Source of the DNA: Actinoplanes subtropicus
GTDB lineage: Bacteria; Actinomycetota; Actinomycetes; Mycobacteriales; Micromonosporaceae
DNA: 51,440 nucleotides
NCBI RefSeq assembly: GCF_000721705.1
Contig: NZ_JOJL01000060.1
Coordinates: forward strand, 1 to 51,440
Reading direction: 5' to 3'
The notes beneath the pieces were generated by a model, which saw only the letters and a list, made by a program, of their open reading frames with translations, was not told where the DNA came from and made no database searches. A program made the position numbers and the translations under genes. Positions within the stretch are counted from its first letter, which is position 1, and each line of letters opens with the position of its first letter. Positions 16,606 to 24,946 of the stretch are shown piece by piece.

Positions 16606-17820
16606 GTGGAATACATGGGCGTTCCCGCCGGAGCGGCGGCCTACATGGACGCGGCGACCGCGGTTCCGCTGCACCCGGTGGCGGCGGAGGCGCTGGTAGC
16701 GGCGTTGGCCGATGGCTGGGCGGATCCGTCGCGCCTGTATGCCGCGAGCCGGCGGGCCCAACAGCTGAGTGAGGCGGCGCGCGCCGCGTTTGCGGAGGCA
16801 TTGGGCGTACGGCCGGATGAAGTGTCTCTCTGGTCTTCGGGGACGCAGGCCGCCCAGGCCGCGGTGCTCGGTGGACTCGCCGGACGACGCCGCCAGGGCG
16901 ACACGCTGGTCCACTCGGCCATCGAGCATTCGGCCGTCCTCCACGCGGCACACCGTCACGCGGCCCGACTGGCCTCGCAGGGGCCCGGGTTCTCCACGCC
17001 GTCCGTAGGACCGGGCGTCGGTAACGGCACAGCCATTGAGGTGGGTGTGGATCGTCTCGGGCGGCTCGACTTGGGAGCGTGGGACGAGGCGGTCAAGGCG
17101 CCGGGAGTGGCCCTGGCCAGCCTGATCAGCGCGAGTCACGAGGTGGGGACGGTGCAGCCGGTGGCGGCGGCGGCCGACTACTGCGCCGAGGCGGGCGTGC
17201 CGCTGTATGTGGACGCCGCCCAGTCGATCGGCCACCATCCGGTGCCGCCGGGCTGGTCGATGCTCAGCGCCAGCGCGCACAAGTGGGGCGGGCCGCCCGG
17301 AGTCGGCGTCCTGGTGGTGCGCAAGGGTGTGCGATGGATCTCACCGTACCCGCAGGATGATCTTTATCGCCCCGGCGCGACCGGCGCCCTCGACCTGCCG
17401 GCCGTGGTGGCCGCCGCGGCGAGCTTGCGGGCCGTGCTGGCCGAGGCCCGGGCCGAGGCGGTGCGGCTGAGCGCGCTGGTCGACCGGATCCGGGAGCGGG
17501 TGGCCGCGACCGTGCCGGATGTCGAGGTGGTCGGCGACCCGGCCGACCGGCTGCCGCACCTGGTCACCTTCTCCTGTCTCTATGTCGACGGGGAGGCGCT
17601 GCTGCACGCGCTGGACCGGGAGGGTTTCGCCGTCTCCTCCGGCTCGTCCTGCACGGCGTCGACGCTGCGGCCGAGTCACGTGCTGGAGGCGATGGGCGTG
17701 CTCAGCCACGGCAACGTGCGTGTCTCGCTGCACCGCGGCACGACGCCGGAAGAGGTCGAGCGCTTCCTATCCGTTTTGCCGGGAATAGTGCAAGAAATCA
17801 GGAAAGAAGCGGGCATGTGA
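16606..17820 (+). CDS. Cysteine desulfurase family aminotransferase
   Basis: 404 aa from GTG 16606 (ATG 16615 is an alternative). Class V aminotransferase of the IscS/NifS type: YMDAATAVPLHP at the N-terminus, His in AIEHSAVLHAA above PLP, the PLP Lys in SASAHKWGGPPGVG, and the catalytic loop Cys in SSGSSCTASTLRPSHV. It should take sulfur from cysteine as a persulfide. The stop overlaps the TusA-like gene by 4 nt, so that protein is the likely acceptor. Fe-S assembly or another thiolation pathway is possible. Confidence 0.88.
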   Translation: MEYMGVPAGAAAYMDAATAVPLHPVAAEALVAALADGWADPSRLYAASRRAQQLSEAARAAFAEALGVRPDEVSLWSSGTQAAQAAVLGGLAGRRRQGDTLVHSAIEHSAVLHAAHRHAARLASQGPGFSTPSVGPGVGNGTAIEVGVDRLGRLDLGAWDEAVKAPGVALASLISASHEVGTVQPVAAAADYCAEAGVPLYVDAAQSIGHHPVPPGWSMLSASAHKWGGPPGVGVLVVRKGVRWISPYPQDDLYRPGATGALDLPAVVAAAASLRAVLAEARAEAVRLSALVDRIRERVAATVPDVEVVGDPADRLPHLVTFSCLYVDGEALLHALDREGFAVSSGSSCTASTLRPSHVLEAMGVLSHGNVRVSLHRGTTPEEVERFLSVLPGIVQEIRKEAGM

Positions 17821-18029
17821 TCACGCTCGATTGCCTGGGTCAGAAGTGCCCGCTCCCCGTGATCGCCTTAGCCAAACAAATCCGAAATGTCGGAATCGGC
17901 GAAAAGGTCCGCGTGCTGGCGGATGACCCGGCGGCGGCGAACGACATCCCCGCCTGGTGCCGGATGAAGGACCAGGAGTACCTCGGGTCCCCCGAGGCGA
18001 ACGCCTTTGAAGTCAGGCGAGTCAGCTGA
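17817..18029 (+). CDS. TusA-family sulfur carrier protein
   Basis: 70 aa, GTG start within the upstream stop (GTGA). The family motif CPLPVI is present (LDCLGQKCPLPVIALA) with the sulfur-accepting Cys at about residue 11, and the usual acidic stretch VLADDPAAANDIPAWC follows. It would take persulfide sulfur from the adjacent desulfurase and pass it on. Its end overlaps the convergent kinase gene by 8 nt. Confidence 0.88.
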   Translation: MITLDCLGQKCPLPVIALAKQIRNVGIGEKVRVLADDPAAANDIPAWCRMKDQEYLGSPEANAFEVRRVS

Positions 18030-18522
18030 GGTAGTCGACGACGGGCGCGACCGGCTCCCTGGCCAGGAACGTGTCCACCACCAGGCGCGGCCCCAGATAC
18101 GGCTCGTACTCCTTCTGCCGCTCCAGCACCCGCACCCAGTCCGGGATGCCGTCGTGGTCGCGGGACGCGTACCGGGCCTCGACCCGGCGCCGGTGCTCGG
18201 CGTCGTCACCGCAGACCACCTCGACGACGCGCAGCCGCACGCCGAGCCGTTCGGCCAGCTCCACCCAGAGCTGGCGGGCCGCCTTCACCGGATTCACCGC
18301 GTCGATGATCACGTGGTGGCCGATGCGCAGCTGCACCTCGGCCAGCGCCGCCACGATCCCGTACGCGGCGTAGCCCGGCCGCGTCTCGGTGACCTCGTAG
18401 CGCTGCATCGTGAAATCGACGGTGTCGACGGGGAGCACCGCGGCGGGCAGCTCGGCGGCCACCCGCTCGGCGAGCGTGCTCTTCCCGACGCCGGGCAACC
18501 CGGCGAAGACGGCCAGCACCAT
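18022..18522 (-). CDS. P-loop kinase-like protein (AAA_33 type)
   Basis: 166 aa from ATG 18522. Walker A is GLPGVGKST at residues 8-16. VDFTMQRY and HVIIDAVNPV resemble small kinases that phosphorylate sugars, nucleosides or antibiotics, as does the Arg-rich lid RRRVEARYASRD. The substrate is unknown. It starts 5 nt after the adoK stop, so it is probably translated from the same mRNA, which would fit a role in nucleoside or sugar salvage (inference). Confidence 0.78.
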   Translation of the reverse strand: MVLAVFAGLPGVGKSTLAERVAAELPAAVLPVDTVDFTMQRYEVTETRPGYAAYGIVAALAEVQLRIGHHVIIDAVNPVKAARQLWVELAERLGVRLRVVEVVCGDDAEHRRRVEARYASRDHDGIPDWVRVLERQKEYEPYLGPRLVVDTFLAREPVAPVVDYLS

Positions 18523-18527
18523 GGCAG

Positions 18528-19505
18528 TTATGCCGGAAGGTACGACTTGACCTCGGCGGCCGCCGCGTCGCCGTACGAGACCGCGAACCGCTTCAGGAAC
18601 TCGTCGCCGCGGATGTCGTACTCCTGCGGGCCGACCGACTCGAGGACGAGCGCCGCCACCAGCGAGCCCACCTGGGCGGCCCGCTCGAGGCCCAGCCCCC
18701 ACGAGATGGCCGAGAAGAAGCCGGCCCGGAAGCCGTCGCCGACGCCGGTCGGGTCCTCGGGGATGACGTCCCGGGCGACCGGCACGTGGATCCGCTCGAT
18801 CCCCCGGCCGGTGATCTCCACGCCGTCCTTGCCGAGCGTGGTCACCCGGATCTTGACCTGCTCCAGGACCTGGTCGGCGGTGAGGCCGGCCTTGGTCTCC
18901 AGCAGCGAGCGCTCGTACTCGTTGGTCAGCAGGTACTCCGCGCCGCTGATCAGGGTCAGCACGTCGCTGCCCTCCATCCGGGCGAGCTGCTGCGACGGGT
19001 CGGCCGCGAACTTGAAGCCGCGGGCGCGGCACTCCTGCGAGTGGCGGATCATCGCGTCCGGGTCGTTCGCGCTGATCAGCACCAGGTCGAGGCCGCCGGC
19101 CCGGGCGTCGACCGGGGCGAGCTCGATGTTGCGGGCCTCGGACATCGCGCCGGCGTAGAACGAGGCGATCTGGTTGAGGTCGTCGTCGGTGGTGCAGACG
19201 AACCGGGCGGTGTGCGCCACCTCGCTGACGTGCACCGAGCCGCAGTCGACGCCGTGCCGCTCGAGCCAGGAGCGGTAGTCGGCGAAATCCGCGCCGACCG
19301 CGCCGACCAGGATCGGGCTGAGGCCGAGCTTGCCCATGCCGAAGGCGATGTTGCTGGCCACCCCGCCGCGCCGGACCACCAGGTCGTCGACGAGGAAGGA
19401 GAGGGAGACCTTGTGCAGCTGGTCGGCGATGAGCTGGTCGGCGAACCGGCCGGGGAAATGCATCAGATGGTCGGTCGCGATCGAGCCGGTAACGGCGATC
19501 TTCAT
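18528..19505 (-). CDS. adoK: Adenosine kinase (PfkB/ribokinase family)
   Basis: 325 aa. The start MKIAVTGSIATDHLMHFPGR and HKVSLSFLVDDLVVRRGGVA closely resemble mycobacterial adenosine kinase as I remember it, which is a PfkB-family enzyme unlike eukaryotic adenosine kinases. The C-terminal PfkB signature DPTGVGDGFRAGF carries the catalytic Asp. It phosphorylates adenosine to AMP for salvage. Possible ribosome-binding site CGAGGG. Operon with the P-loop kinase downstream. Confidence 0.9.
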   Translation of the reverse strand: MKIAVTGSIATDHLMHFPGRFADQLIADQLHKVSLSFLVDDLVVRRGGVASNIAFGMGKLGLSPILVGAVGADFADYRSWLERHGVDCGSVHVSEVAHTARFVCTTDDDLNQIASFYAGAMSEARNIELAPVDARAGGLDLVLISANDPDAMIRHSQECRARGFKFAADPSQQLARMEGSDVLTLISGAEYLLTNEYERSLLETKAGLTADQVLEQVKIRVTTLGKDGVEITGRGIERIHVPVARDVIPEDPTGVGDGFRAGFFSAISWGLGLERAAQVGSLVAALVLESVGPQEYDIRGDEFLKRFAVSYGDAAAAEVKSYLPA

Positions 19506-19576
19506 GTCGGCCCTCGAGGTTGGGGAACAGAACAGGGGGCGGGCTTACCAACGCAGCCTACCGGCACGTTACGCGA

Positions 19577-19608
19577 CGCAGGCCGCCCCGTTAACGGGAC
19601 GGCCTGCG
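19577..19608. terminator. Hairpin terminator downstream of erpA
   Basis: A 16-nt arm (CGCAGGCCGCCCCGTT) pairs with the adjoining 16 nt with one mismatch, centred on GTTAAC. It lies between the erpA stop and the adoK start on the minus strand. No U-run follows, as is common in actinobacteria. Confidence 0.65.
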
Positions 19609-19633
19609 GAGGTTTCGAGCTGTTAGGGCGATG

Positions 19634-20002
19634 TCAGTGGAACGAGTCGCCGCACGCGCACGAGTTCTGCGCATTCGGGTTGTCGATCGTGAAGCCCTGC
19701 GCGTCGATCCGGTCGGCGAAGTCGATCGTGGCGCCGGCGAGATACGGGGCGCTCATCCGGTCGACGACGACCTCGACCCCGCCGAAGTCGTTCACGACGT
19801 CGCCGTCGAGCGAGCGCTCGTCGAAGAACAGCTGGTAGCGCAGGCCGGAGCAGCCGCCCGGCTGCACGGCGATCCGCAGGCGCAGGTCGTCGCGGCCTTC
19901 CTGCTCGATCAGGGCCTTGACCTTCACAGCGGCGACGTCGGTAAGGATGACGCCGGTGGGCGCGGCGGCCTCGGTCGACTGAGTGTGCGCTTCAGTGGTC
20001 AC
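19634..20002 (-). CDS. erpA: Iron-sulfur cluster insertion protein, A-type carrier
   Basis: 122 aa from GTG 20002, chosen because AGGGAGA precedes it by 6 nt. HesB/IscA/ErpA family: the three cluster ligands are Cys in QPGGCSGL and the CxC pair in NSCACGDSFH at the C-terminus. It receives Fe-S clusters and hands them to apoproteins. Candidates in this window are NadA and the Rieske protein. Which of the A-type carriers it is cannot be settled from sequence alone; erpA follows the common annotation of the mycobacterial homologue. Confidence 0.9.
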   Translation of the reverse strand: MTTEAHTQSTEAAAPTGVILTDVAAVKVKALIEQEGRDDLRLRIAVQPGGCSGLRYQLFFDERSLDGDVVNDFGGVEVVVDRMSAPYLAGATIDFADRIDAQGFTIDNPNAQNSCACGDSFH

Positions 20003-20055
20003 TGCGTATCTCCCTGCAAGGGTCTGCGGTCTGCGGTCTTCTGCAGTACTAGCCA

Positions 20056-20084
20056 ACGCTAGCCCTGTTTCGAATGATTCCCAA
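20056..20084 (-). promoter_or_regulatory. Putative promoter of erpA
   Basis: On the minus strand TTGGGA (20079-20084) and TAGCGT (20056-20061) are separated by 17 nt, about 53 nt before the GTG. Confidence 0.35.
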
Positions 20085-20101
20085 TCCGGGTGGCTTACCT
20101 C

Positions 20102-21205
20102 TCACCTGCTCCACTGAACCGACAGGCGCTCGGCGAGTTCGCGCAGCCCACGGGCGGGCTCGGCGAGAGCTGTCGCTTCGGAGCCGAAGTGCTCGGTCAG
20201 GGACAGCGTCTCGGTGACTCCGGCGCTGGCGGCCTCACGGTAGCCGGTTTCGTTCCGGCCGCACACCACCACGCAGGGCAGGCCCCGGTCGCGGGCGCCG
20301 TTGGCGATGCCGGCCACCACCTTGCCGCGCAGCGACTGGTGGTCGAACGAGCCCTCCCCGGTGATCACCAGGTCGGCCGCGTCCAGCTCCTTCTCCAGCC
20401 CGATCAGCGTGCCGACCAGGCCGATGCCGGAGGTGACCCGGCCGCCGAGGGCGATCAGGGCGGCGCCGATGCCGCCGGCCGCGCCGCCGCCGGGGGCGAC
20501 CTCCAGGTCGGTGAGCCCGAACGCCCGCTCGAGCACGCCGGCGAACTGCTCGAGGGCGGCGTCCAGGCGGAACACGTCCTCCTCGGTGGCGCCCTTCTGC
20601 GGGCCGTAGATCTTGCTGGCGCCGTGCAGGCCGGTCAGCGGGTTGTCGACGTCGGTGGCGGCGACGATCCGCGCCTGCCGCAGCCGGGGCTGCCCCTCCA
20701 GCGCGACCGCCGAGGTCAAATACATTCCGCCGTACGGGAGGGCGTTGCCGGCCACGTCGATCGGGGCGGCGCCGAGGGCCGCGAGCATGCCCGCTCCCCC
20801 GTCGTTGACCGCCGAGCCGCCCAGGCCGATCACCAGCTCGGTCGCGCCCGCCTCGACCGCCGCCGTCATCAGCAGGCCCAGGCCGTACGACGTCGTGGTG
20901 TTGGGGTTTCGCTCCTGCTTGGTCAGCAGGTGCAGGCCGCAGGCCTGGGCGCTCTCGAGATAGGCCGTGTTGCCGACCAGCAGGACCTCGCCGCGCGCGG
21001 GGCGGCCGAGTGGATCGACCGTCTCGACCGGCAGGAGCCGCCCGTCCAGCGCGCCGCTGAGCACCTCGACGAAGCCGGGGCCGCCGTCCGAGAGGGGCCG
21101 CTGCACGAGGAGATCATCCCCACCCCATCCGGAGGCGACGGCGGAAGCGACATCGGGGGCCGAAAGGGTGCCGGCGAACTTGTCCGGACAGATCAGTACG
21201 CGCAC
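20102..21205 (-). CDS. Glycerate 2-kinase
   Basis: 367 aa from GTG 21205. GlxK/GarK family: VRVLICPDKFAGTLSA at the N-terminus, the phosphate-binding stretch IGLGGSAVNDGGAGML, DVDNPLTGLHGASKIYGPQK in the middle and ITGEGSFDHQSLRGKV near the C-terminus, all characteristic. It phosphorylates glycerate for entry into glycolysis. Divergent from nadA with a short gap. Confidence 0.92.
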   Translation of the reverse strand: MRVLICPDKFAGTLSAPDVASAVASGWGGDDLLVQRPLSDGGPGFVEVLSGALDGRLLPVETVDPLGRPARGEVLLVGNTAYLESAQACGLHLLTKQERNPNTTTSYGLGLLMTAAVEAGATELVIGLGGSAVNDGGAGMLAALGAAPIDVAGNALPYGGMYLTSAVALEGQPRLRQARIVAATDVDNPLTGLHGASKIYGPQKGATEEDVFRLDAALEQFAGVLERAFGLTDLEVAPGGGAAGGIGAALIALGGRVTSGIGLVGTLIGLEKELDAADLVITGEGSFDHQSLRGKVVAGIANGARDRGLPCVVVCGRNETGYREAASAGVTETLSLTEHFGSEATALAEPARGLRELAERLSVQWSR

Positions 21206-21265
21206 CCCATCAGTGTGGCAGGCCACTTTTGAGCGACGGTTCCGGCCGTGCCGAGCTGTGCAACT

Positions 21266-22441
21266 ATGGCGGACGTGACGACCTGGATCGAGCCTGGCAA
21301 TACCGCGACCGCGTTGCTGCTTCTCGGCCGTGGCAGCGATCCCGCCTCCGAGCGTGGCGTCGACTGCCCCGGCGATCTGCCCGCACCGAGCGACCCCGAC
21401 CTGGTCGCCCGGGCCACCGCCGCCAAGGCCGCGCTCGGCGACCGCGTCTTCGTTCTGGGCCACCATTACCAGCGCGACGAGGTCATCCAGTTCGCCGACG
21501 TCACCGGCGACTCGTTCAAGCTGGCCCAGCAGGCCGCGGCCCGGCCGGACGCGGAGTTCATCGTCTTCTGCGGCGTGCATTTCATGGCCGAGAGCGCGGA
21601 CATTCTGACCACCCCGGCGCAGCGGGTGATCCTGCCCGATCTGGCTGCGGGCTGCTCGATGGCCGACATGGCGGTGCTCGGCCAGGTGCAGACGGCCTGG
21701 GAGCACTTCGAGGACCTGGGCATCGCGGGTGACGTCGTCCCGGTCACGTACATGAACTCGTCGGCGGACATCAAGGGCTTCGTCGGCCGCAACAAGGGCG
21801 TGGTGTGCACCTCGTCCAACGCGAAACGGGCGCTGACCTGGTCGTTCGAGCAGGGTTCGAAGGTGTTCTTCCTGCCCGACCAGCATCTCGGGCGCAACAC
21901 CGCCGTACTGGAAATGGGCTTTGATCTTGAAGATTGTGTGCTTTACGACCCGCACAAGCCGAACGGCGGCCTGACGGATCAGCAGCTGCGCGACGCCCGG
22001 ATGATCCTGTGGCGGGGGCACTGCTCGGTGCACGGCCGGTTCACCATCGACAGCGTGCGCGAGGTGCGCGAGCGGGTGCCGGGGGTGAACGTGCTGGTCC
22101 ACCCGGAGTGCCGGCACGACGTGGTGCGGGCGGCGGACCACGTCGGCTCGACCGAATACATCATCAAGGCGCTGGACGCGGCGCCGGCGGGCTCGTCGTG
22201 GGCGGTGGGGACCGAGCTCAATCTCGTACGCCGGATGGCGCTGGCCCACCCGGACAAGCAGATCATGTTCCTGGACCGGACGGTCTGCTACTGCTCGACG
22301 ATGAACCGGATCGACCTGCCGCACCTGGTCTGGGCCCTGGAGGAGCTGGTGGCCGGCCGGGTGCCCAACCAGATCACGGTCGACGAGGACACCGCGCACC
22401 ACGCCCGGGTCGCCCTCGACCAGATGCTCGCCCTGCCGTAA
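21266..22441 (+). CDS. nadA: Quinolinate synthase
   Basis: 391 aa from ATG 21266; GTG 21248 would add six residues. It condenses iminoaspartate with dihydroxyacetone phosphate to quinolinate for NAD synthesis, using a 4Fe-4S cluster. Recognisable: LGHHYQRDEVIQFADVTGDS, FCGVHFMAESADIL, GCSMADM, CTSSNA, WRGHCSVHG, HPEC and CYCSTM; Cys residues in three of these hold the cluster. This is the long NadA type with an extended N-terminus. No nadB or nadC is nearby. Confidence 0.93.
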   Translation: MADVTTWIEPGNTATALLLLGRGSDPASERGVDCPGDLPAPSDPDLVARATAAKAALGDRVFVLGHHYQRDEVIQFADVTGDSFKLAQQAAARPDAEFIVFCGVHFMAESADILTTPAQRVILPDLAAGCSMADMAVLGQVQTAWEHFEDLGIAGDVVPVTYMNSSADIKGFVGRNKGVVCTSSNAKRALTWSFEQGSKVFFLPDQHLGRNTAVLEMGFDLEDCVLYDPHKPNGGLTDQQLRDARMILWRGHCSVHGRFTIDSVREVRERVPGVNVLVHPECRHDVVRAADHVGSTEYIIKALDAAPAGSSWAVGTELNLVRRMALAHPDKQIMFLDRTVCYCSTMNRIDLPHLVWALEELVAGRVPNQITVDEDTAHHARVALDQMLALP

Positions 22442-22627
22442 CCCACAGTAACCGTATGACCGCCCGATGAGGGTCAACGGCTATGCGGTGTCTTAATCAT
22501 CAGCATTTCACGGCGGTCTGGGCGATTGCCGACTTCCCTTATGGTCACGCAACGCTATGCTTCCTCGGTTGCAAGACCCCCTCGATCATCTTCGGGCGGC
22601 CTCGATCGCCCCCGGCTGGAGGTTACG

Positions 22628-23983
22628 TTGACCGACGATGTCCTGGTCGTGCACGGCGGTGCGCCGCTGCAGGGTCAGATCCGGGTCCGTGGCGCCAAGA
22701 ATCTCGTCTCCAAGGCGATGGTCGCCGCCCTGCTGGGTGAGACGCCGAGCCGCCTCTACGACGTGCCGCGCATCCGCGACGTCGAGGTCGTCCGCGGCCT
22801 GCTGGAGCTGCACGGCGTCAAGGTCAGCGACGGCGCCGACGACGGCGAGATCGTGATGGACCCGACCAACGTCGAGTCGGCCAGCACCGACGAGATCAAC
22901 GTGCACGCGGGCTCGAGCCGGATCCCGATCCTGTTCTGCGGCCCGCTGCTGCACCGGCTGGGCCGGGCGTTCATCCCGGACCTCGGCGGCTGCCACATCG
23001 GCCCGCGGCCGATCGACTTCCACATCCAGGCGCTGCGCGAGTTCGGCGCGGTCGTCGACAAGGCGCCCGAGGGCATGCACCTGAGCGCGCCGAACGGCCT
23101 CAAGGGCGCCAAGCTCGAGCTGCCCTACCCCAGCGTCGGCGCCACCGAGCAGGTGCTGCTCACCGCCGTGCGCGCCGAGGGCGTCACCGAGCTGCGCAAC
23201 GCCGCCATCGAGCCGGAGATCATCGACCTGATCTGCGTGCTGCAGAAGATGGGCGGCATCATCACGGTGCACACCGACCGGGTCATCGAGATCCAGGGTG
23301 TGCCGCGGCTGCACGGCTATGCGCACAAGCCGATCCCGGACCGCATCGAGGCCGCCAGCTGGGCCGCCGCGGCGCTGGCCACCCGGGGCGAGATCGAGGT
23401 GCTCGGCGCCCGGCAGGCCGACATGATGACGTTCCTGAACGTGTTCCGCTCGATCGGCGGTGAGTTCCAGATCACCGACGACCGGGTCGGCCGGAGCGGC
23501 GTGACCGGCGCCGAGGGCGGCATCAAGTTCTGGCACCCGGGCGGCGACCTGCAGCCGGTCGCGCTCGAGACCGACGTGCACCCCGGCTTCATGACCGACT
23601 GGCAGCAGCCGCTGGTGGTCGCGCTGACCCAGGCCCGCGGGCTGTCGATCATGCACGAGACGGTGTACGAGCAGCGGCTGGGCTACACCGAGGCGCTCAA
23701 CCAGATGGGCGCGACGATCCAGGTCTACCGGGACTGCCTGGGTGGCACGCCGTGCCGCTTCGGCCGCCGCAACTTCAAGCACTCGGCGGTCATCGCCGGC
23801 CCGTCCAAGCTGCACGCGGCCGACCTGGTGATCCCCGACCTGCGGGCCGGTTTCGCCCACCTGATCGCCGCGCTGGCCGCCGAGGGCACCTCCCGGGTGT
23901 ACGGCGTCGACCTGATCAACCGGGGCTACGAGGACTTCGAGAACAAGCTCGCCGCCCTGGGCGCGCACGTCGAGCGCCTCTGA
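22628..23983 (+). CDS. murA: UDP-N-acetylglucosamine 1-carboxyvinyltransferase
   Basis: 451 aa from TTG 22628, chosen because GGAGG lies 5 nt upstream and because the protein then begins with the family start (LTDDVLVVHGGAPLQG). First committed step of peptidoglycan synthesis: enolpyruvyl transfer from PEP. RGAKN near residue 21 binds substrate. The catalytic Cys is kept (GGCHIGPRPIDFH, Cys 122), unlike mycobacterial MurA, which has Asp there. DLRAGFAHLIAAL carries the conserved Arg. The C-terminal half is longer than in E. coli MurA. The 186-nt gap upstream shows no clear promoter. Confidence 0.92.
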   Translation: MTDDVLVVHGGAPLQGQIRVRGAKNLVSKAMVAALLGETPSRLYDVPRIRDVEVVRGLLELHGVKVSDGADDGEIVMDPTNVESASTDEINVHAGSSRIPILFCGPLLHRLGRAFIPDLGGCHIGPRPIDFHIQALREFGAVVDKAPEGMHLSAPNGLKGAKLELPYPSVGATEQVLLTAVRAEGVTELRNAAIEPEIIDLICVLQKMGGIITVHTDRVIEIQGVPRLHGYAHKPIPDRIEAASWAAAALATRGEIEVLGARQADMMTFLNVFRSIGGEFQITDDRVGRSGVTGAEGGIKFWHPGGDLQPVALETDVHPGFMTDWQQPLVVALTQARGLSIMHETVYEQRLGYTEALNQMGATIQVYRDCLGGTPCRFGRRNFKHSAVIAGPSKLHAADLVIPDLRAGFAHLIAALAAEGTSRVYGVDLINRGYEDFENKLAALGAHVERL

Positions 23984-24008
23984 CACCAGCCCGGCCGAGC
24001 CAACCCGC

Positions 24009-24014
24009 TACTCT
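24009..24014 (+). promoter_or_regulatory. Putative -10 box of a leaderless promoter
   Basis: TACTCT ends 6 nt before the GTG at 24021 in the 37-nt gap after murA. Confidence 0.35.
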
Positions 24015-24020
24015 CCTAGC

Positions 24021-24641
24021 GTGTCCTCGCTCTTTCGCCGCAAGCCCGCCGACGTCGCCTCCTCCGAGCCCGCCCCGGAGGAGGTGACCGACGCCGCGGC
24101 CAGGCCGAAGAGCTACACGCCGAGCAAGCGAGAGCTCGGCCAGGCCACGCCGAAAAGGCAGAGCACGGCGCGCAAGGTCAACGCGGAGGCTCCGGCGAAC
24201 CGCCGCGAGGCCATGAAGCAGATGCGCGAGCGGCAGAAGGTCGAGCGGGCCGAGGCCGCCGAGGGCATGCGCGCCGGCGACGAGCGCTACCTGCTGGCCC
24301 GCGACCGCGGCCCCGAGCGCAAGCTGGTCCGCAACGTCATCGACTCCCGGCGTACGGTCGGCACCTGGTTCTTCGGCGGCGCGCTGATCGTGCTGGTCGG
24401 CTCGACCGTCCGGGTCCCGGCTGTCCAGCTGGCCAGCAACCTGCTGTGGGCGCTGCTCGCGATCGCCGTGATCGTGGACAGCGTCCTGATCTCCCGCAAG
24501 GTGAAGAGGCTGGTCAAGGAGCGCTTCCCGAAGACGCAGCAGCGGATGGGCTCCCTGCAGCTGTACGGCGTGATGCGCGGCCTGACGTTCCGCCGGATGC
24601 GGATGCCGAAACCGCAGGTCAACCTCGGCGACAAGAGCTAG
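24021..24641 (+). CDS. DUF3043 membrane protein
   Basis: 206 aa. The charged N-terminal half (KSYTPSKRELGQATPKRQ, RREAMKQMRERQKVERAE) is followed by two transmembrane helices around residues 117-160, then a basic C-terminus (LYGVMRGLTFRRMRMPKP). This is the pattern of DUF3043, a family of actinobacteria with no assigned role. It ends 4 nt into the convergent azlD-like gene. Confidence 0.82.
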   Translation: MSSLFRRKPADVASSEPAPEEVTDAAARPKSYTPSKRELGQATPKRQSTARKVNAEAPANRREAMKQMRERQKVERAEAAEGMRAGDERYLLARDRGPERKLVRNVIDSRRTVGTWFFGGALIVLVGSTVRVPAVQLASNLLWALLAIAVIVDSVLISRKVKRLVKERFPKTQQRMGSLQLYGVMRGLTFRRMRMPKPQVNLGDKS

Positions 24642-24946
24642 GGCACGCCGGCCAGACGCAGCAAGGCGGCCGTCGCGGCGGCGGCCAGCACCACCACGAC
24701 GAACGGCGCCTTGCGCCCGGCCAGCACGCCGCCGACCAGCACCCCGGCCGGGCGGGCGACGCCGGCGAAGTCGGTGCCGGCCATCAGCGCGGCCGTGCCG
24801 GCGAGGGCGGCGAGCAGCGCGGCCGCGGCCATCGCCAGCAGCCGCTGAAGGGCGTCGGAGAGCTCGAGGCGGCCCCGCAGCAGCACCCCGCCGAGCCGCA
24901 TGCCGTAGGTCCCGACGCCGAGGGCGACGATCGCGGCGATCACCAT
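24638..24946 (-). CDS. azlD: AzlD-family branched-chain amino acid exporter subunit
   Basis: 102 aa from ATG 24946, four hydrophobic helices, beginning MVIAAIVALGVGTYGMRLGG, the typical AzlD N-terminus. The small AzlD subunit works with AzlC in export of branched-chain amino acids or analogues. The start lies inside the end of azlC (7-nt overlap), so the two are coupled. Confidence 0.82.
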   Translation of the reverse strand: MVIAAIVALGVGTYGMRLGGVLLRGRLELSDALQRLLAMAAAALLAALAGTAALMAGTDFAGVARPAGVLVGGVLAGRKAPFVVVVLAAAATAALLRLAGVP

